Assembly: GCA_037893245.1 (NCBI GenBank)
Contig: JBAIAA010000352.1
Location: 1,488,001-1,552,000, forward strand
DNA length: 64,000 nt
DNA from: Crossaster papposus
Taxonomy: Eukaryota; Echinodermata; Asteroidea; Velatida; Solasteridae
Direction of reading: 5' to 3'
Shown: piece by piece, positions 9,167 through 20,240 of the stretch
How the letters are laid out: the number at the start of each line of letters is the position of its first letter
Position numbering within the stretch: the first letter of the stretch is position 1
Notes under the pieces: generated by a model
What the model was told of the DNA's origin: nothing
The model's input: the letters and a program-made list of their open reading frames with translations, nothing else
The model's database searches: none
Position numbers and translations under genes: made by a program

Positions 9167-11185
9167 TTACATGGATGGTTTGCACTCATCAGTTACCAGA
9201 GAACATTGTTCTTGACAACTTTCTAACGATTGACTCCCTTCTGGTTCTGGATGTGCATATTGCTGCCCTTGTGATGATGGCTCGGTGCCAGTCAACCCAG
9301 GACATTTTTCCTGAGTACTAGCAAGTGACTGCTGGCTCTCTGCTGGTTCTGGATGTACACACTGTTCCCTTTGCATGGATGGCTTTTTGTCAGTCAGACT
9401 AGAGCATTGTTTCTGGTGAGAACTTGCAAGCGCTGGGGTCCCCGCTGGTTCTGAATGTACCTCAACATGCACTTGAACATGCTGCTGACTGTGTGTAGAT
9501 GCCTTGCTGCTGCTTTGTCTAGAACATTGCTCTTGACAGCTGTCCAGTGACTGTTGACTCTCTGGGTGTAGTGTATGCTCTTGGCTTGGTGGCTTGCTGC
9601 TGCTTGGCCTGAAACATTGTTCTTGATAGCTGTCCAGTGCCTGCTGACTCTCTGGGTGTTGTGCATGCTCTTGGCTTGGTGGCTTGCTGCTGCTTGGCCT
9701 GAAACATTGTTCTTGATAGCTGTCCAGTGCCTGCTGACTCTCTGAGTGTTGTGACTGCCCTTGGCTTGGTGGCTTGCTGCTGCTTGGCCTGGAACATTGT
9801 TCTGGACAGCTGTCCAGTGACTGCTGACTCTCTGGGTGTTGTGCATGCTCTTGGCTTGGTGGCTTGCTGCTGCTTGGCCTGAAACATTGTTCTTGATAGC
9901 TGTCCAGTGCCTGCTGACTCTCTGGGTGTTGTGCATGCTCTTGACTTGGTGGCTTGCTGCTGCTTGGCCTGAAACATTGTTCTTGATAGCTGTCCAGTGC
10001 CTGCTGACTCTCTGAGTGTTGTGACTGCCCTTGGCTTGGTGGCTTGCTGCTGCTTGGCCTGGAACATTGTTCTGGACAGCTGTTCAGTGACTGCTGACTC
10101 TCTGGGTGATTTGCACGCCCTTGTCTTGGTGGCTTGCTGCTGCTTGGTCTGGCAGCATGCTGCTCTTGGTCATTTTCTGCCTGTGGAATCACAAGAAGCT
10201 CAATCTGCTTCCCTGGCTGCGATGGTCGGCTGGGATTCCGTCTTGGGCAGCAACGACAGCACAGTTTGAGGAACGAGAAAGCCTCGATAACAGCTGCACG
10301 ATAGTCTGCGTTTGTGGCACTGTAGACCAGGGAATTGATTGAACTATTGATAAGCTCAAAAATGTTATGACATATAGTCAAAATGTACACTTTTTCTGCT
10401 AGTTGTAAAATTTCAACAACCTGTGAAGGTGTATGTATGGAAAACTTTCTTAGCACAATTACAAGAATTGACAATGCAGTGCGTATCGAGTTCAAAATGA
10501 AGAAAACAGCAGTATTGATTATCACCATACAGAGGACCTTGCCTGCTTGCTTGGGACGGTTTGGCAACAGGGCTGATTGTCTGCGCACTTTCACTACCAC
10601 GTAGATGTACAAAGCAAGAGTTGCTATCAAGCAAACAATGGCAATAATGGAATTAATCCCCCAAACTACATTATCAAAGATAGTCTCTGGTAAGAACATC
10701 AGAATCCCCCCAACAGTGATTGTAGGCATCCAGACTCCTGCTGATATCTTTGCTGTTCGAGATTTAGAGGCTTTTTCTTTGTGTGTCAGAGGATTACGCA
10801 CTGCAGAGAATCTTTCAGCTGCTATGGTGACCACAAAGAAACTAGAAACAGCAAGAAGCGTGCATCTGACACTTAAATATGCTTTTTGCCCAAGGAAGTT
10901 GTACTCGATTGGTGAACACAATGCAAATATAAAGTCACGTGTAAGGAAGAGTGAGTCAGCCACAGCCAGATTGGATAAGTAGATGTTGATGATTGTACAC
11001 ATGGACTTCACTCGAATGACTGTGAAGAGAAACACAAAGTTGAAGAGGATCCCGATTGGTGCAATGATTTCAGCACTTAACCACGTTATTTCGTTTGTTC
11101 TGTCTCTACTCTTGTAATAGCTCTCAAGATGCTTGTTCAATTCAGGTGACATAGTGGAGTTGTCTTCTTGGTAGCCATCAGCCAT
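9167..11185 (-). CDS. GPCR-2: receptor with expanded repeat tail, 672 aa
   Basis: The longest receptor in the array. Residues 1 to about 310 form the atypical seven-helix core: GILFN in TM1, AVAD in TM2, AAERF after TM3, GVW in TM4, NSLVY in TM7 and CCRCC after helix 8, with no CWxP and no ECL2 cysteine. Residues about 346-555 are seven tandem 30-residue units with the pattern RPSSSKPPSQ...HPESQQ..DS.QEQC. Three more diverged units (about 34 aa) follow to KPSM. Units 2-4 repeat as units 5-7, so a three-unit (270-bp) block duplicated. The tail is Ser/Gln/Pro-rich, probably disordered and cytoplasmic, with one QEQC or PEQC cysteine per unit. The start MADGYQED is shared with GPCR-1, -4, -6, -8 and -9. 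The type-A TATA lies about 130 nt upstream. Confidence 0.85.
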   Translation of the reverse strand: MADGYQEDNSTMSPELNKHLESYYKSRDRTNEITWLSAEIIAPIGILFNFVFLFTVIRVKSMCTIINIYLSNLAVADSLFLTRDFIFALCSPIEYNFLGQKAYLSVRCTLLAVSSFFVVTIAAERFSAVRNPLTHKEKASKSRTAKISAGVWMPTITVGGILMFLPETIFDNVVWGINSIIAIVCLIATLALYIYVVVKVRRQSALLPNRPKQAGKVLCMVIINTAVFFILNSIRTALSILVIVLRKFSIHTPSQVVEILQLAEKVYILTICHNIFELINSSINSLVYSATNADYRAAVIEAFSFLKLCCRCCPRRNPSRPSQPGKQIELLVIPQAENDQEQHAARPSSSKPPRQGRANHPESQQSLNSCPEQCSRPSSSKPPSQGQSQHSESQQALDSYQEQCFRPSSSKPPSQEHAQHPESQQALDSYQEQCFRPSSSKPPSQEHAQHPESQQSLDSCPEQCSRPSSSKPPSQGQSQHSESQQALDSYQEQCFRPSSSKPPSQEHAQHPESQQALDSYQEQCFRPSSSKPPSQEHTLHPESQQSLDSCQEQCSRQSSSKASTHSQQHVQVHVEVHSEPAGTPALASSHQKQCSSLTDKKPSMQREQCVHPEPAESQQSLASTQEKCPGLTGTEPSSQGQQYAHPEPEGSQSLESCQEQCSLVTDECKPSM
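9520..10150 (-). repeat. 90-bp coding minisatellite in GPCR-2 tail
   Basis: Seven copies of a 90-bp unit, in frame with the receptor. Because 90 is a multiple of three, two other frames are also open and give spurious 180-aa ORFs. The order A-B-C-A-B-C of unit subtypes shows a 270-bp block duplication by unequal exchange. Confidence 0.9.
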
Positions 11186-11315
11186 AGTTTATGTACAGTG
11201 TAGCATTTCCAACATTATTTGCAGATGCAGTGCAGGTATTCTTGTTGTAAGAACACTAACAGAGAATCTTTGAGGTGTGTGCAGTTGAAACTGAAATCTA
11301 CTTTGTGTCTTCTCC

Positions 11316-11326
11316 CCTTTTATATA
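11316..11326 (-). promoter_or_regulatory. Type-A TATA box of GPCR-2
   Basis: TATATAAAAGG on the minus strand, 131 nt upstream of the ATG, within a block nearly identical to the GPCR-1 promoter. Confidence 0.6.
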
Positions 11327-11666
11327 TTCTCTTTGTTTATTTAGGATAAGTTTGTATACATCGTTTGTAAATTACGTTGGTGATGAAGGAAACATAAACA
11401 GTATTCAATTTACCGGTACATCATCCCGACACTAATTGAAACATTTGGTTGCGGAACTCGCTGCTATTAACCATAGCCAAACCCTGGCTAGTAATAATGC
11501 ATCTGCAATAGAAAGCAGGAGGCTGTGTGTTTGAGTCCTGCCCAAGTGATATTTTTGTTTATAAAAAACTTGGTAGCTACGGGTAAAATACTTTTGCCCA
11601 TGCACAAGGAAGATGGATTATAGTCCATAAATAAGTGTGACATTTGTTGGTGTCCTGGCTATACCT

Positions 11667-11904
11667 GGGGCAAATTACATGTATAAGCACAAAAATGTGC
11701 TTAGCACAAAAAGGTCTTGCTCAGTAAAAACAGGTTATCGTTCAAAACTCCACAGACTTTTCATTCAAAGCAAAAACCAGCTGAATACCAGTTACACAAA
11801 ATAAACATCATCTGAAATGTTGGTTTGTAACCCTGTTTTTTCCCAAGGAAGAACGTTCATATACAGCAAATGTTGGTGCTCACACGTTTTATGAAATTGG
11901 CTCC
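11667..11904. mobile_element. GGGGCCAATT foldback element, copy 2
   Basis: Inverted ends as in copy 1 with one change on the left (GGGGCAAATT). Confidence 0.55.
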
Positions 11905-12406
11905 TGGTCTAGTAATTTACCAAACAAGTGTCACTGAAATTGACTTCAAACTTTTTATAAAATTTGTTTTGCAGGTACTTTGCTTATATGTAAATCACTC
12001 TTAGAAATAGAAGGCATCAAAGAATGTGTGCTAAATGTAAAAATAATATTTTAATGTCAAATGTAACAGGGGCATGAAAAATAAGACCCCTAATGAAAGG
12101 ACAGTCCCGGATAGAAAATAATAAAAGAATGTCATTGCCAAAGATACGCGTCAGAGATGCATGTTTGCAAATGTCCATTAGTAGTTGGTTTGTAATCTAC
12201 GAATGGTGTGCGCAAGCCTTTGAACGATGCACATGCGTGCATTGGAGCTGGTAATTGATTGGTTGCTGTGCTTGACATGATTCAGCTGCAATTGGCTGAA
12301 CAAGAACGTAACCTGAATGCTGATTGTGGTCGCAATTCAAATTTTGGACTCGGCAAATTTGGGGCTGCAATCGCAATCATAAAATATTGTTTTCTTGGAC
12401 TATATA

Positions 12407-12980
12407 CACGGTGGCCCATATTAAAAAACAGACGAGCATACTTCCACTACCCTAAGATTTAAAACTCTACATTGTATACCAATGGATGAAGAATGTTTCC
12501 AGAGGAAAAATGATACCAAGATATCTCGATTTAGGCTAGTAGTTTCAGCTCCAGAGACTCTGTTTTGTGAAGCACAGCCGAGTCAGTGGTCCTTTCGCAC
12601 CGAGAAATAACTAAAACGTGGATTAGTTATTTTTTGATGCGAAAGAACCACTGACTTCACTTCACTAAATAGAATCTGGAGCTAAAACTACTAGCCCGAA
12701 TTGAGACACCTTGTATCATTGTTCTTTAAGAAACATTCTCCATTCGTTGGTATAGGTAGTTTTGGCCTCAGGGTAGTGGAAGTACAAGAGATACATGTAG
12801 GGTGGGGTTAAAATGAAAATTGAGATTTTGATTTCATCATTTAAAGCTTGTTTAGCTTTAAATGATGAAATCAAAATCTCAAATTTTATTTTTGCCTCAA
12901 AGTGTCTCATTTACTCGTGCTGGGTCACATATGCTTGTCCGTTGTGATATTATTGTACAATTTTTTTTTAAGCCACCCTG
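12407..12980. mobile_element. Mariner-like foldback MITE, copy 2, with truncated inner palindrome
   Basis: TA-flanked CACGGTGGCC and GCCACCCTG ends. It is longer than copy 1 because its right part holds a second palindrome (about 12811-12930: tgagattttgatttcatcat and its complement). The left end of that inner element is replaced by agagatacatgtagggtggg. Confidence 0.6.
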
Positions 12981-13231
12981 TATTATTGATAGTAGTAACA
13001 CTTAACCAGGTGAGTTTGTATGCAACTTTCTTTCGATTTTAAGCACCTTTGCTGCTTCAAATGACAAACATGCGCAACTGACAATTAGTGTATATGTGAC
13101 CTGCTTCAACGGAACCAAGACAAAGTTGACAATTTTAGTTATTTAGATTTTGCTTTTTTAAAAAATTATCTACCGGTAGGTTCTCAACTTTAAAATGGTG
13201 TATTATTTTATACATATGTACCCCAACCCTA

Positions 13232-13285
13232 TCTCTTGTAATAATTTTAAAGATGCTTGTTTACTTCATTCGATAGAGTGGCCAT
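13232..13285 (-). pseudogene. GPCR N-terminal stub (head fragment 3)
   Basis: ATG at 13283-13285; the frame meets a TAA after HL, so even the stub is broken. Homology ends at the shared breakpoint (tctcttgtaata). The type-B promoter continues to about 13500. Confidence 0.7.
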
Positions 13286-14371
13286 CACCCATGATGTGCA
13301 GTGTAGATTGGAGCTGCATCCAACATTTTCTGCAGATATACATGTAGCGAAGCGTGTTTGTCCTATTTCAAGATTGCTCCAGTTTTATACTAATAGGGAA
13401 TATAACACCTTGAGATCTTCTAGAAGTTTGTAGTTGAAACAGAAAGTTTTGTTCACCCTTCCCCTATATTTTCTCACAATTCTCAAAGACCTATTGTTAT
13501 GCACGTGATATGCATGTATCTCGTGACAGCAGTTACCAAAGCAGACAATTCAGTTTCGCTGCTGCCATTTAGAATTAAAGTTGTTTCAGTTTTTATTATT
13601 ACGTATTTAATGCGTATTTCCTTGATTGAAATTGGTTGATGTTACCGATAATAAAAAGTGACAAAACTCAAACTTCTTTAATTTAACTCTAACCCTCCCA
13701 AATCCATTAAAATCCATACCCTTGTTTTTGTGTTTTTTGTTGGGGGGGACGGGGGACGGGGGAACTTGGTCTTGAAGGCCTGGGGTGAATATATTTGGAT
13801 TATGATGGACGTTTGCACTGCTTGGAGAATGGATCTGATTTTGTCCATCGTGTAGTGATGAGCTGTTGTTCATCAATATCAACCACCACTTGAGTGGATT
13901 TGGGTGGATTTGGTCCTGTACTTAAAATCGATCGATCGATCGGTCTTTAATTTACATCTATCGATTGGTCTTTTACATCTATTGATTGGTCCTTCCATCA
14001 ATCGATCTTTTACATCAACGATCGGTCTTTTACATCGATCACACTTTGTAATTATGTGTCTACATTATACGTAAACCTAAACTCCCCTATAAGTTCCCTT
14101 TCAAATACAATGCCTTTGAAGTCTGCCTGCCTTGACCAAGAAACTCACGGATTCTAAATTTGTATATTTTGTTTTAAAAGAAATAAAATCACTTGAGGGG
14201 GTTATTTTAGTCATATGAATCCCGGTAACCTGCAGACCATGTTTAGGTTGAAATCAATGATTTTTTTTGTAATAATGAAACGCGAACTACTTCTTGGTTT
14301 GTCAGAGATGGTAACAAAAAATTACAAGTACAATTTAAATCTAATATCCTCAAAAAGTATTGACTGAGATC

Positions 14372-14510
14372 TTTAACCAGTTCGTGTCGGATGGCATGTA
14401 CCGGTTCCCAAGAATGCTGGCCTGAACCAGTCTCGGATCGAGGTTAATGAAAAATAATCCCGCGTCTGGTCCCATTCAATGTTAAATAATCCCGGCACGA
14501 ACTGGTTAAA
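14372..14510. mobile_element. M2 foldback element, copy 3
   Basis: TTTAACCAGTTCGTG and CACGAACTGGTTAAA inverted ends; the termini pair better here than in copy 1. Confidence 0.65.
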
Positions 14511-14958
14511 AAGCACAAAGGTAGATTTCATTGTGAAAGGTAATCTCTGTCGGTGATGGACAATATGATTTGTGCTTCTTTCAGTGGAACAGTTACAAAT
14601 TACAAGTATATAAGAAGTATGCATCTGTACATTTACTCACTTATTTACAACTTCAATAACATAATAATAATAATAATAATAATTACATTTATATTGCACG
14701 CATTCCATAAAAATATGTTCATGTGCGCTAATCACGCGAGCATTACTGAAACATTTTACTATACATGTATTTAAACAAAATTCTCACAAGTTCTTGTTGA
14801 ACAGAAATGAAATATAGGTAAAAAATAAATATTAATTGTTTTAGAAACAAAAATGTGGGCTTGAAATGTCTGAAGTTTAGACTTGTGTGGTAGGTCCTAT
14901 TGGATTTATTTTGAGAGTCGGCAATATATCATCACTGAAACATTGTAGTTTTAAGAAT

Positions 14959-15163
14959 ACGCAGTGGCTATCATAAAGGCAGTTGACGATCTGATTCCTC
15001 GACTTACCCAGCCCGACATTGACAAAAATACCTGTATATCGCTTTTGAAACCAGACTATTTGATAGTCAGGTTTGAAGTGTAAAAGGTCCAGAGTATTGT
15101 CATTGTCGGGCTGGGTAAGTCAGGGAATCAGATGATCAACTGCTGTTACGATAGTCACTGCGT
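14959..15163. mobile_element. F1 foldback element, copy 3
   Basis: Same termini and arms as copy 1, about 850 bp past the GPCR-3 stop. Confidence 0.7.
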
Positions 15164-16010
15164 TAAGAATATCCCTGAGAGAGAACACATTGTATTGACA
15201 TTTTATAGTGAGCTTTTTAGTATTTTGCCAACATTTTGTTCAGTATCAATATGTGTTATCAGATCATTTGTTAGGTTTGGTACCACAAATACATATGTTT
15301 AACTAGAATATCACCCAAGCCTAATCAAAATAACTTTGAATATTATTCAGTACCGGAGCTCGAATAATGTTTCTACGTTGATTTGAGAGGTGGATATATA
15401 ACAGTAAGTTCTGAGTTCATGTTTCCTTGCATTGAAATGTCAGCATCAGTCAATTCTGGATCATTGTTACTGACAACTCGCAAGTGTTGCTGGCAGTCTT
15501 GAGACCACTGCTCCCCTTGCATGGATGGGTTGGAGTCAGTCAAGCTGGAACATTGTTCTGGACAGTTTAGGAGTGATTGACTCTCTGCTGGTTCTTGATG
15601 CATACTCTTCCTATGGCATACTGCTGTTGTGCCTAGAAGATTTACTTACAAAGTGATTGTTGACTATCTGCTGACAGGATGGCTTGCACACATGACACAT
15701 CAGTTACCAGAGAACATTGTTCTTAACAACTTTCCAAGGATTGACTCCTTTCTGGTTCTGGATGTGCATACTGCTGCCCTTGTGATGATGGCTCGGGGCC
15801 AGTCAGCCCAGGACATTGTTCCTGAGTACTTGCAAGTGACTGCTGGCTCTCTGCTGGTTCTGGATGTGTATACTGCTGCCCTTGTGATGATGGCTCGGTG
15901 CCAGTCAGCCCAGGACATTGCTCCTGAGTACTTGCAAGTGACTGGTGGCTCTCTGCTGGTTCTGAGTGTACACATACACTGTTAATCTTGCACGGATGCC
16001 TTGCAATCAG

Positions 16011-17228
16011 TCAAACTATACTAGAGCATTGATCCCGATTAGAACTTGCAAGTGCTTGGGTCTCGGCTGGTTCTGCATGTACCTCAACATGCACTTGAAC
16101 ATGCTGCTGACTGTGTGTGGATGCCTTGCTGCTGCTTTGTCTAGAACATTGTTCTTGACAGCTGTCCAGTGACTGCTGACTCTCTGGGTGATTTGCACGC
16201 ACTTGGCTTAGTGGCTTGCTGCTGCTTGGCCTGGCAGCATGGTGCTCTTGGTTATTTTTTGCCGGTGGAATCACACGGAGCTCAATCTGCTTCCCTGGCT
16301 GCGATGGTCGGCTGGGATTTAGTCTTGGGCAGCAAGGACAACACAGTTTGAGTAATGGGAAAGCCTCGACTACAGCTGCACGATAGTCGGCGTTTGTGGC
16401 ACTGTAGACCAGGGAATTGATTGAACTATTGATAAGCTCAAGAATTGTATAACATGAAAACAGAATGTACATTTTGGCTGTAAGTTGTAGAAGTTCAACA
16501 GCCTGTGAAGTTGAATACTTGCTTTGCACAATAACAAGAATTGACAATGCAGTGCGTATTGAGTTCAAAATGAAGAAAACAGCAGTATTGATGATCACCA
16601 TACAGAGGACCTTGCCTGCTCGCTTGGGACGGTTTGGCAACAGGGCCGATTGTCTACGCACTTTCACTACCACATAGATGTACAAAGCAAGAGTTGCTAT
16701 CAAGCAAACAATGGCAATAATGGAATTAATCCCAAAAACTACATAATCAAAGATAGTCTCTGGTAAGAACATCAGAATCACACCAACAATGATTGTAGGC
16801 ATCCAAACTCCTGCTGATATTTTTGCTGCTCGAGATTTAGAGGCTTTTTCTTTGTGTGTCAGAGGATTACGCACTGCAGAAAATCTCTCAGCTGCTATGG
16901 TAACCACAAAGAAATGAGAAACAGCAAGAAGCGAGTATCTGACAACTACCCATACTCTTTGACCAAGAAAGTTGTACTCGATGGAACACAATCCAAAGTT
17001 ACTCGTAAGGAAGAGTGAGTCAGTCACAGCCAGATTGGATAAGTAGATGTTGATGATTGTACGCATGGACTTCACTCTAATGACTGTGAAGAGAAACACA
17101 AAGTTGAAGAGGATGCCAATTGGTGCAATGATTTGAGTACTTAACCACGCTATTTGGTCATTTCTGTCTTCACTCTTGTAAAAGTTTTCAAGATGATTGT
17201 TTACTTCATTCGATAGAGTGGCCATCAC
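16011..17228 (-). CDS. GPCR-3: atypical rhodopsin-like receptor, 405 aa
   Basis: Seven-helix core as in the paralogs, with AVTD in TM2, AAERF, GVW and NSLVY. The N-terminus (MMATLSNEVNNHLENFYKS) is a different class from MADGYQED receptors and has no N-glycosylation sequon. The segment before TM3 is shortened (SNFGLCSIEYNF). Its TM6-TM7 link (SKYSTSQAVELLQLTAKMYI) is almost identical to that of GPCR-8. The tail stops early (SSIV) because five extra bases relative to GPCR-1 shift the frame; tail-like coding continues beyond the stop. Either of the two first ATGs could be used. It sits directly under an intact type-B promoter with no module X between. Confidence 0.85.
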   Translation of the reverse strand: MMATLSNEVNNHLENFYKSEDRNDQIAWLSTQIIAPIGILFNFVFLFTVIRVKSMRTIINIYLSNLAVTDSLFLTSNFGLCSIEYNFLGQRVWVVVRYSLLAVSHFFVVTIAAERFSAVRNPLTHKEKASKSRAAKISAGVWMPTIIVGVILMFLPETIFDYVVFGINSIIAIVCLIATLALYIYVVVKVRRQSALLPNRPKRAGKVLCMVIINTAVFFILNSIRTALSILVIVQSKYSTSQAVELLQLTAKMYILFSCYTILELINSSINSLVYSATNADYRAAVVEAFPLLKLCCPCCPRLNPSRPSQPGKQIELRVIPPAKNNQEHHAARPSSSKPLSQVRANHPESQQSLDSCQEQCSRQSSSKASTHSQQHVQVHVEVHAEPAETQALASSNRDQCSSIV

Positions 17229-17330
17229 CTAATCATGTGCAGTGTACATAGCTTGGAGCTGCATTCAACATTTTCTGCAGATAAAGCGAAGCGTGTTTGC
17301 CCTAATTTAAGATTGCATCAGTTTTATACT

Positions 17331-17338
17331 ATTGGGGA
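17331..17338 (-). promoter_or_regulatory. Type-B TATA box of GPCR-3
   Basis: The minus strand reads TATAAAAC about 105 nt upstream of the ATG. This is the one place where the type-B promoter still drives a complete receptor with the same N-terminal class as the orphan head fragments. Confidence 0.55.
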
Positions 17339-18070
17339 ATATAACATCTTGAGATCTTCTAAAAGTGTGTAGTTGAAACAGAAAGTTTTGTTGACATTTC
17401 CTTTTAATTTCCCCTTAATTCTCAAAGACCTATTGTAATGCACGTGATATGCATGTATCTCATGACAGCATTTACCAAAGCAGTCATTTTCGTTTCGCTA
17501 CTGCCATTTAGAATTAAAGTTGTTTCAGTTTTTAGTATTATGTACAATCTGTATTTCCTTGATTGAAGTTGGTTGATGTAACCGATAATGAAAAGTGACA
17601 ATACTAAAGCTTCTTTAACCCTAACCCTCCCAGATCCATCCAAATCCATCCAAATCCATACCCTTATTTTGTTTTTGTTTGTTTGTTTGTTTTGTTGTTG
17701 TGGGGGAGGGACTTGGTCCTACAGGCCTGGGGTGAATATATTTGGATTATGATGGATGTTGGCACTGTTAGGAGAATGGGACTGATTTTGTCCATCGTGC
17801 AGTGATGAGCTGTTGTTCATCAATATCAACCACCACTTGAGTAGATTTGGGTGGATTTGGTCCTGTACTTAAAATGCAGTAGGGTATGGAACTCCAAAGA
17901 GGCATAAACTCCAACCAACACATTGATCAGTCTTATTTACATCGATTGGTCTTTTACATCTATTGATTGGTCCTTCCATCAATCGGTCTTTTACATCGAT
18001 CGATTGGTCTTTTACATCGATCACACTTTGCAATTATGTGTCACAGTTTACATATACGTAAACCTAAACT

Positions 18071-18561
18071 ACCCTCAATCAAACACACATTTATTTCCTC
18101 TTCTCAATTGATATAGATACAAAATTATATAAGTATTGAATAACAAGATATAAATGCCAGAGGTGGCAAAACCTTGTAAGCAGAGCTTGTATTAGGCATG
18201 CCATTAAACAAAAACAAACGAACGGACAACATAATTATAGGAAAACAATCATACTTCTAAGCAGTAAAAAAACATATAATACTGAGCTACATGTAGGATT
18301 GCCTTACCAAGTCCATTTTCACATGGATACATGAAGTTTATAATATATTACATTAGGTACAATTTAAGTTTCCGTTAAAAAAATTATATGACCTTGAACA
18401 TCTAAGAGAGAATGGTAAATCATTCCACAATTTAGGTCCGGAGTTTTTGATGTTGTGTTGTAAAGCAGATGTTCTACGGTATGTTGCGGTATATGGAAAT
18501 GTAAGTTAGTGGGCATACAACTTGTTATAGTTATGTAAGTTACAGTTAAGTACAAATGAGT
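18071..18561 (-). mobile_element. LINE 3'-end remnant, copy 3
   Basis: Same RT C-terminal fragment and boundaries as copy 1. Confidence 0.6.
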
Positions 18562-18813
18562 CCCCTATGAATTCCCTTTCAAATACAATCCTTATGAAGT
18601 CTGCCTGCCTTGACCCAAAAACTCACGGATTTTCATGCATGTTTTATTTTGACAACAAAAAATGACTTTAGGGTTTTTTAAGTCATATGAATCCTGGTAA
18701 TCTGCAGATCACATTTAAGTTAAAATCAATGAAACATTTTTTAATAATGAAAAATGACAATTTAAAAATAAATCTATATTTCAGTAAAACTCAAAAGGTA
18801 TTGACTAAGTATC

Positions 18814-18953
18814 TTTAACCAGTTTGCGTCGGATGGCATGTACCGGTTCCCAAGAATGCTAGCCTGAACCCGTCTCGGATCGAGGTTCATGAAAAATAAT
18901 CACGTGCCTGGGACCGGTCAATGTCAAAATAATCCCGGGGCGAACTGGTTAAA
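18814..18953. mobile_element. M2 foldback element, copy 4
   Basis: TTTAACCAGTTTGCG and CGAACTGGTTAAA ends; same unit position as copy 1. Confidence 0.6.
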
Positions 18954-19376
18954 AAGCACAAAGGTAGATTTCATTGTGAAAGGTAATCTCTGTCGGTGAT
19001 GGACAATATGGCTTTGTGCTCATTTCAGCTGAACAATTACAAATTACATGTATATAAGAAGTATGCATCTGTACATTTACTCACTTATTTACAACTTCAA
19101 TAACATAATAATAATAATTACATATTGCACGCATTCCATAAAAATATGTTCATGTGCGCTAATCACTCGAGCATTACTGAAACATTTGTTACTCTATTTA
19201 AACAAAATTCTCACAAGTTCTTGTTAAACAGAATTGAAAAATAGGTGAAAATAAATATTAATTGTTTTAGAAAAAAAATATGTGGGCTTGAAGTTTAGAC
19301 TTGTGTGGTAGGTCCTATTGGATTTATTTTGAGAGTCGGCAATATATCATCACTGAAACATTGTAGTTTTAAGAAT

Positions 19377-19581
19377 ACGCAGTGGGTATCATTATGGCAG
19401 TTGACGATCTGATTCCTTGACTTACCCAGCACGACATTGACAAAAATATCGGGATATCGCTCTTTAAACCAGACTATTTGATAGTCGGGTTCGAAGAGTA
19501 AAAGGTTCAGATTATTGTCAATGTCGGGCTGGGTAAGTCAGGGAATCAGATGATCAACTGCTGTAACGATAGTCACTGCGT
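19377..19581. mobile_element. F1 foldback element, copy 4
   Basis: Closest to copy 1, sharing 'aaaaatatcgggatatcgct' in the loop. Confidence 0.7.
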
Positions 19582-20240
19582 TAAGAATATCCCTGAAAAG
19601 AGAGAACACATTGTATTGACATTTTATAGTGAGCTTTTCAGTATTTTGCCAACATTTTGTTCAGTATCAATATGTGTTATCAGATCATTTGGTATCAAGG
19701 TTTGGTATCACAAATACATGTGTGTTTAACTGGAATATCTCCCAAGCCTAATCAAAACAACTTTGACAATTATTCAGTACCGGAGCTCGAATAATGTTTC
19801 TACGTTGATTTGAGAGGTGGATATAACATTAAGTTCTAAGTTCATGCTTCCTTGCATTGAAATCTCAGCATCAGTCAATCCTGGATCATTGTTACTGACA
19901 ACTTGCATCTTTCGAAAAGATAATTCCTCATGGTGTCTCTGCAAACCCTCAGAACTTTATTCTGGATCATTGTTACTGAAAACTTGCAAGTGTTGCTAGT
20001 ACTCTTGAGAGCGCTGTTCTCCTTGCAGGGATGGGTTGCTGCTGTCCTTACATGGATGGCTTGCACACATCAGTTACCAGAGAACATTGGTCTTGACAAT
20101 CTTCCAATGATTGACTCCCTTCTGGTTCTGGATGTGCATACTGCTGCCCTTGTGATGATGGCTCGGTGACAGTCAGCCCTGGACATTGCCCCTGAGTACT
20201 TGCAAGTGACTGCTGGCTCTGCCGGTTCTGGATGTACACA

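Larger units (their letters stand above)
11327..13231. other. Module X, copy 2
   Basis: Same order as copy 1: SINE head with a mutated B box (11474-11550), GGGGCCAATT foldback (11667-11904), unclassified repeat, then the mariner-like foldback (12407-12980) with a partial inner palindrome. No gene is seen. Confidence 0.65.
13500..16010. other. Intergenic unit 3, LINE-free version
   Basis: No gene. It holds a G-rich tract near 13742-13760, gatcgatcgatcgg tandem motifs (about 13927-14045), an empty LINE site near 14084, M2 (14372-14510), (TAA)n near 14663-14685, and F1 (14959-15163). Degenerate tail repeats occupy about 15400-16010 and include a clear duplicated block with HPEPAESQQS-type coding on the minus strand. 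Confidence 0.65.
17440..20240. other. Intergenic unit 4, near-duplicate of unit 1
   Basis: No gene. The order is the same as unit 1: T/G tract, cgatcgattgg motifs, LINE remnant (18071-18561), M2 (18814-18953), (TAA)n near 19105, F1 (19377-19581) and decayed tail repeats (about 19809-20240). The last block is almost base-for-base the same as 2650-3081. Confidence 0.7.

Noticed and set aside
9394-10067. Two long minus-strand ORFs of about 180 codons overlapping the GPCR-2 tail
   Set aside because: They are alternative frames of the 90-bp repeat, kept open because the unit length is a multiple of three. They have no independent start context.
9997-10342. Plus-strand ORFs antisense to receptor tails, repeated in every unit
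   Set aside because: They mirror the conserved receptor coding strand; the repetition follows from receptor conservation.
12716-12910. Small ORFs with FEILISSFKAKQALNDEIKI, recurring at 23.1 and 63.3 kb
   Set aside because: They are translations of the palindromic MITE; the symmetry produces the repeated peptide.
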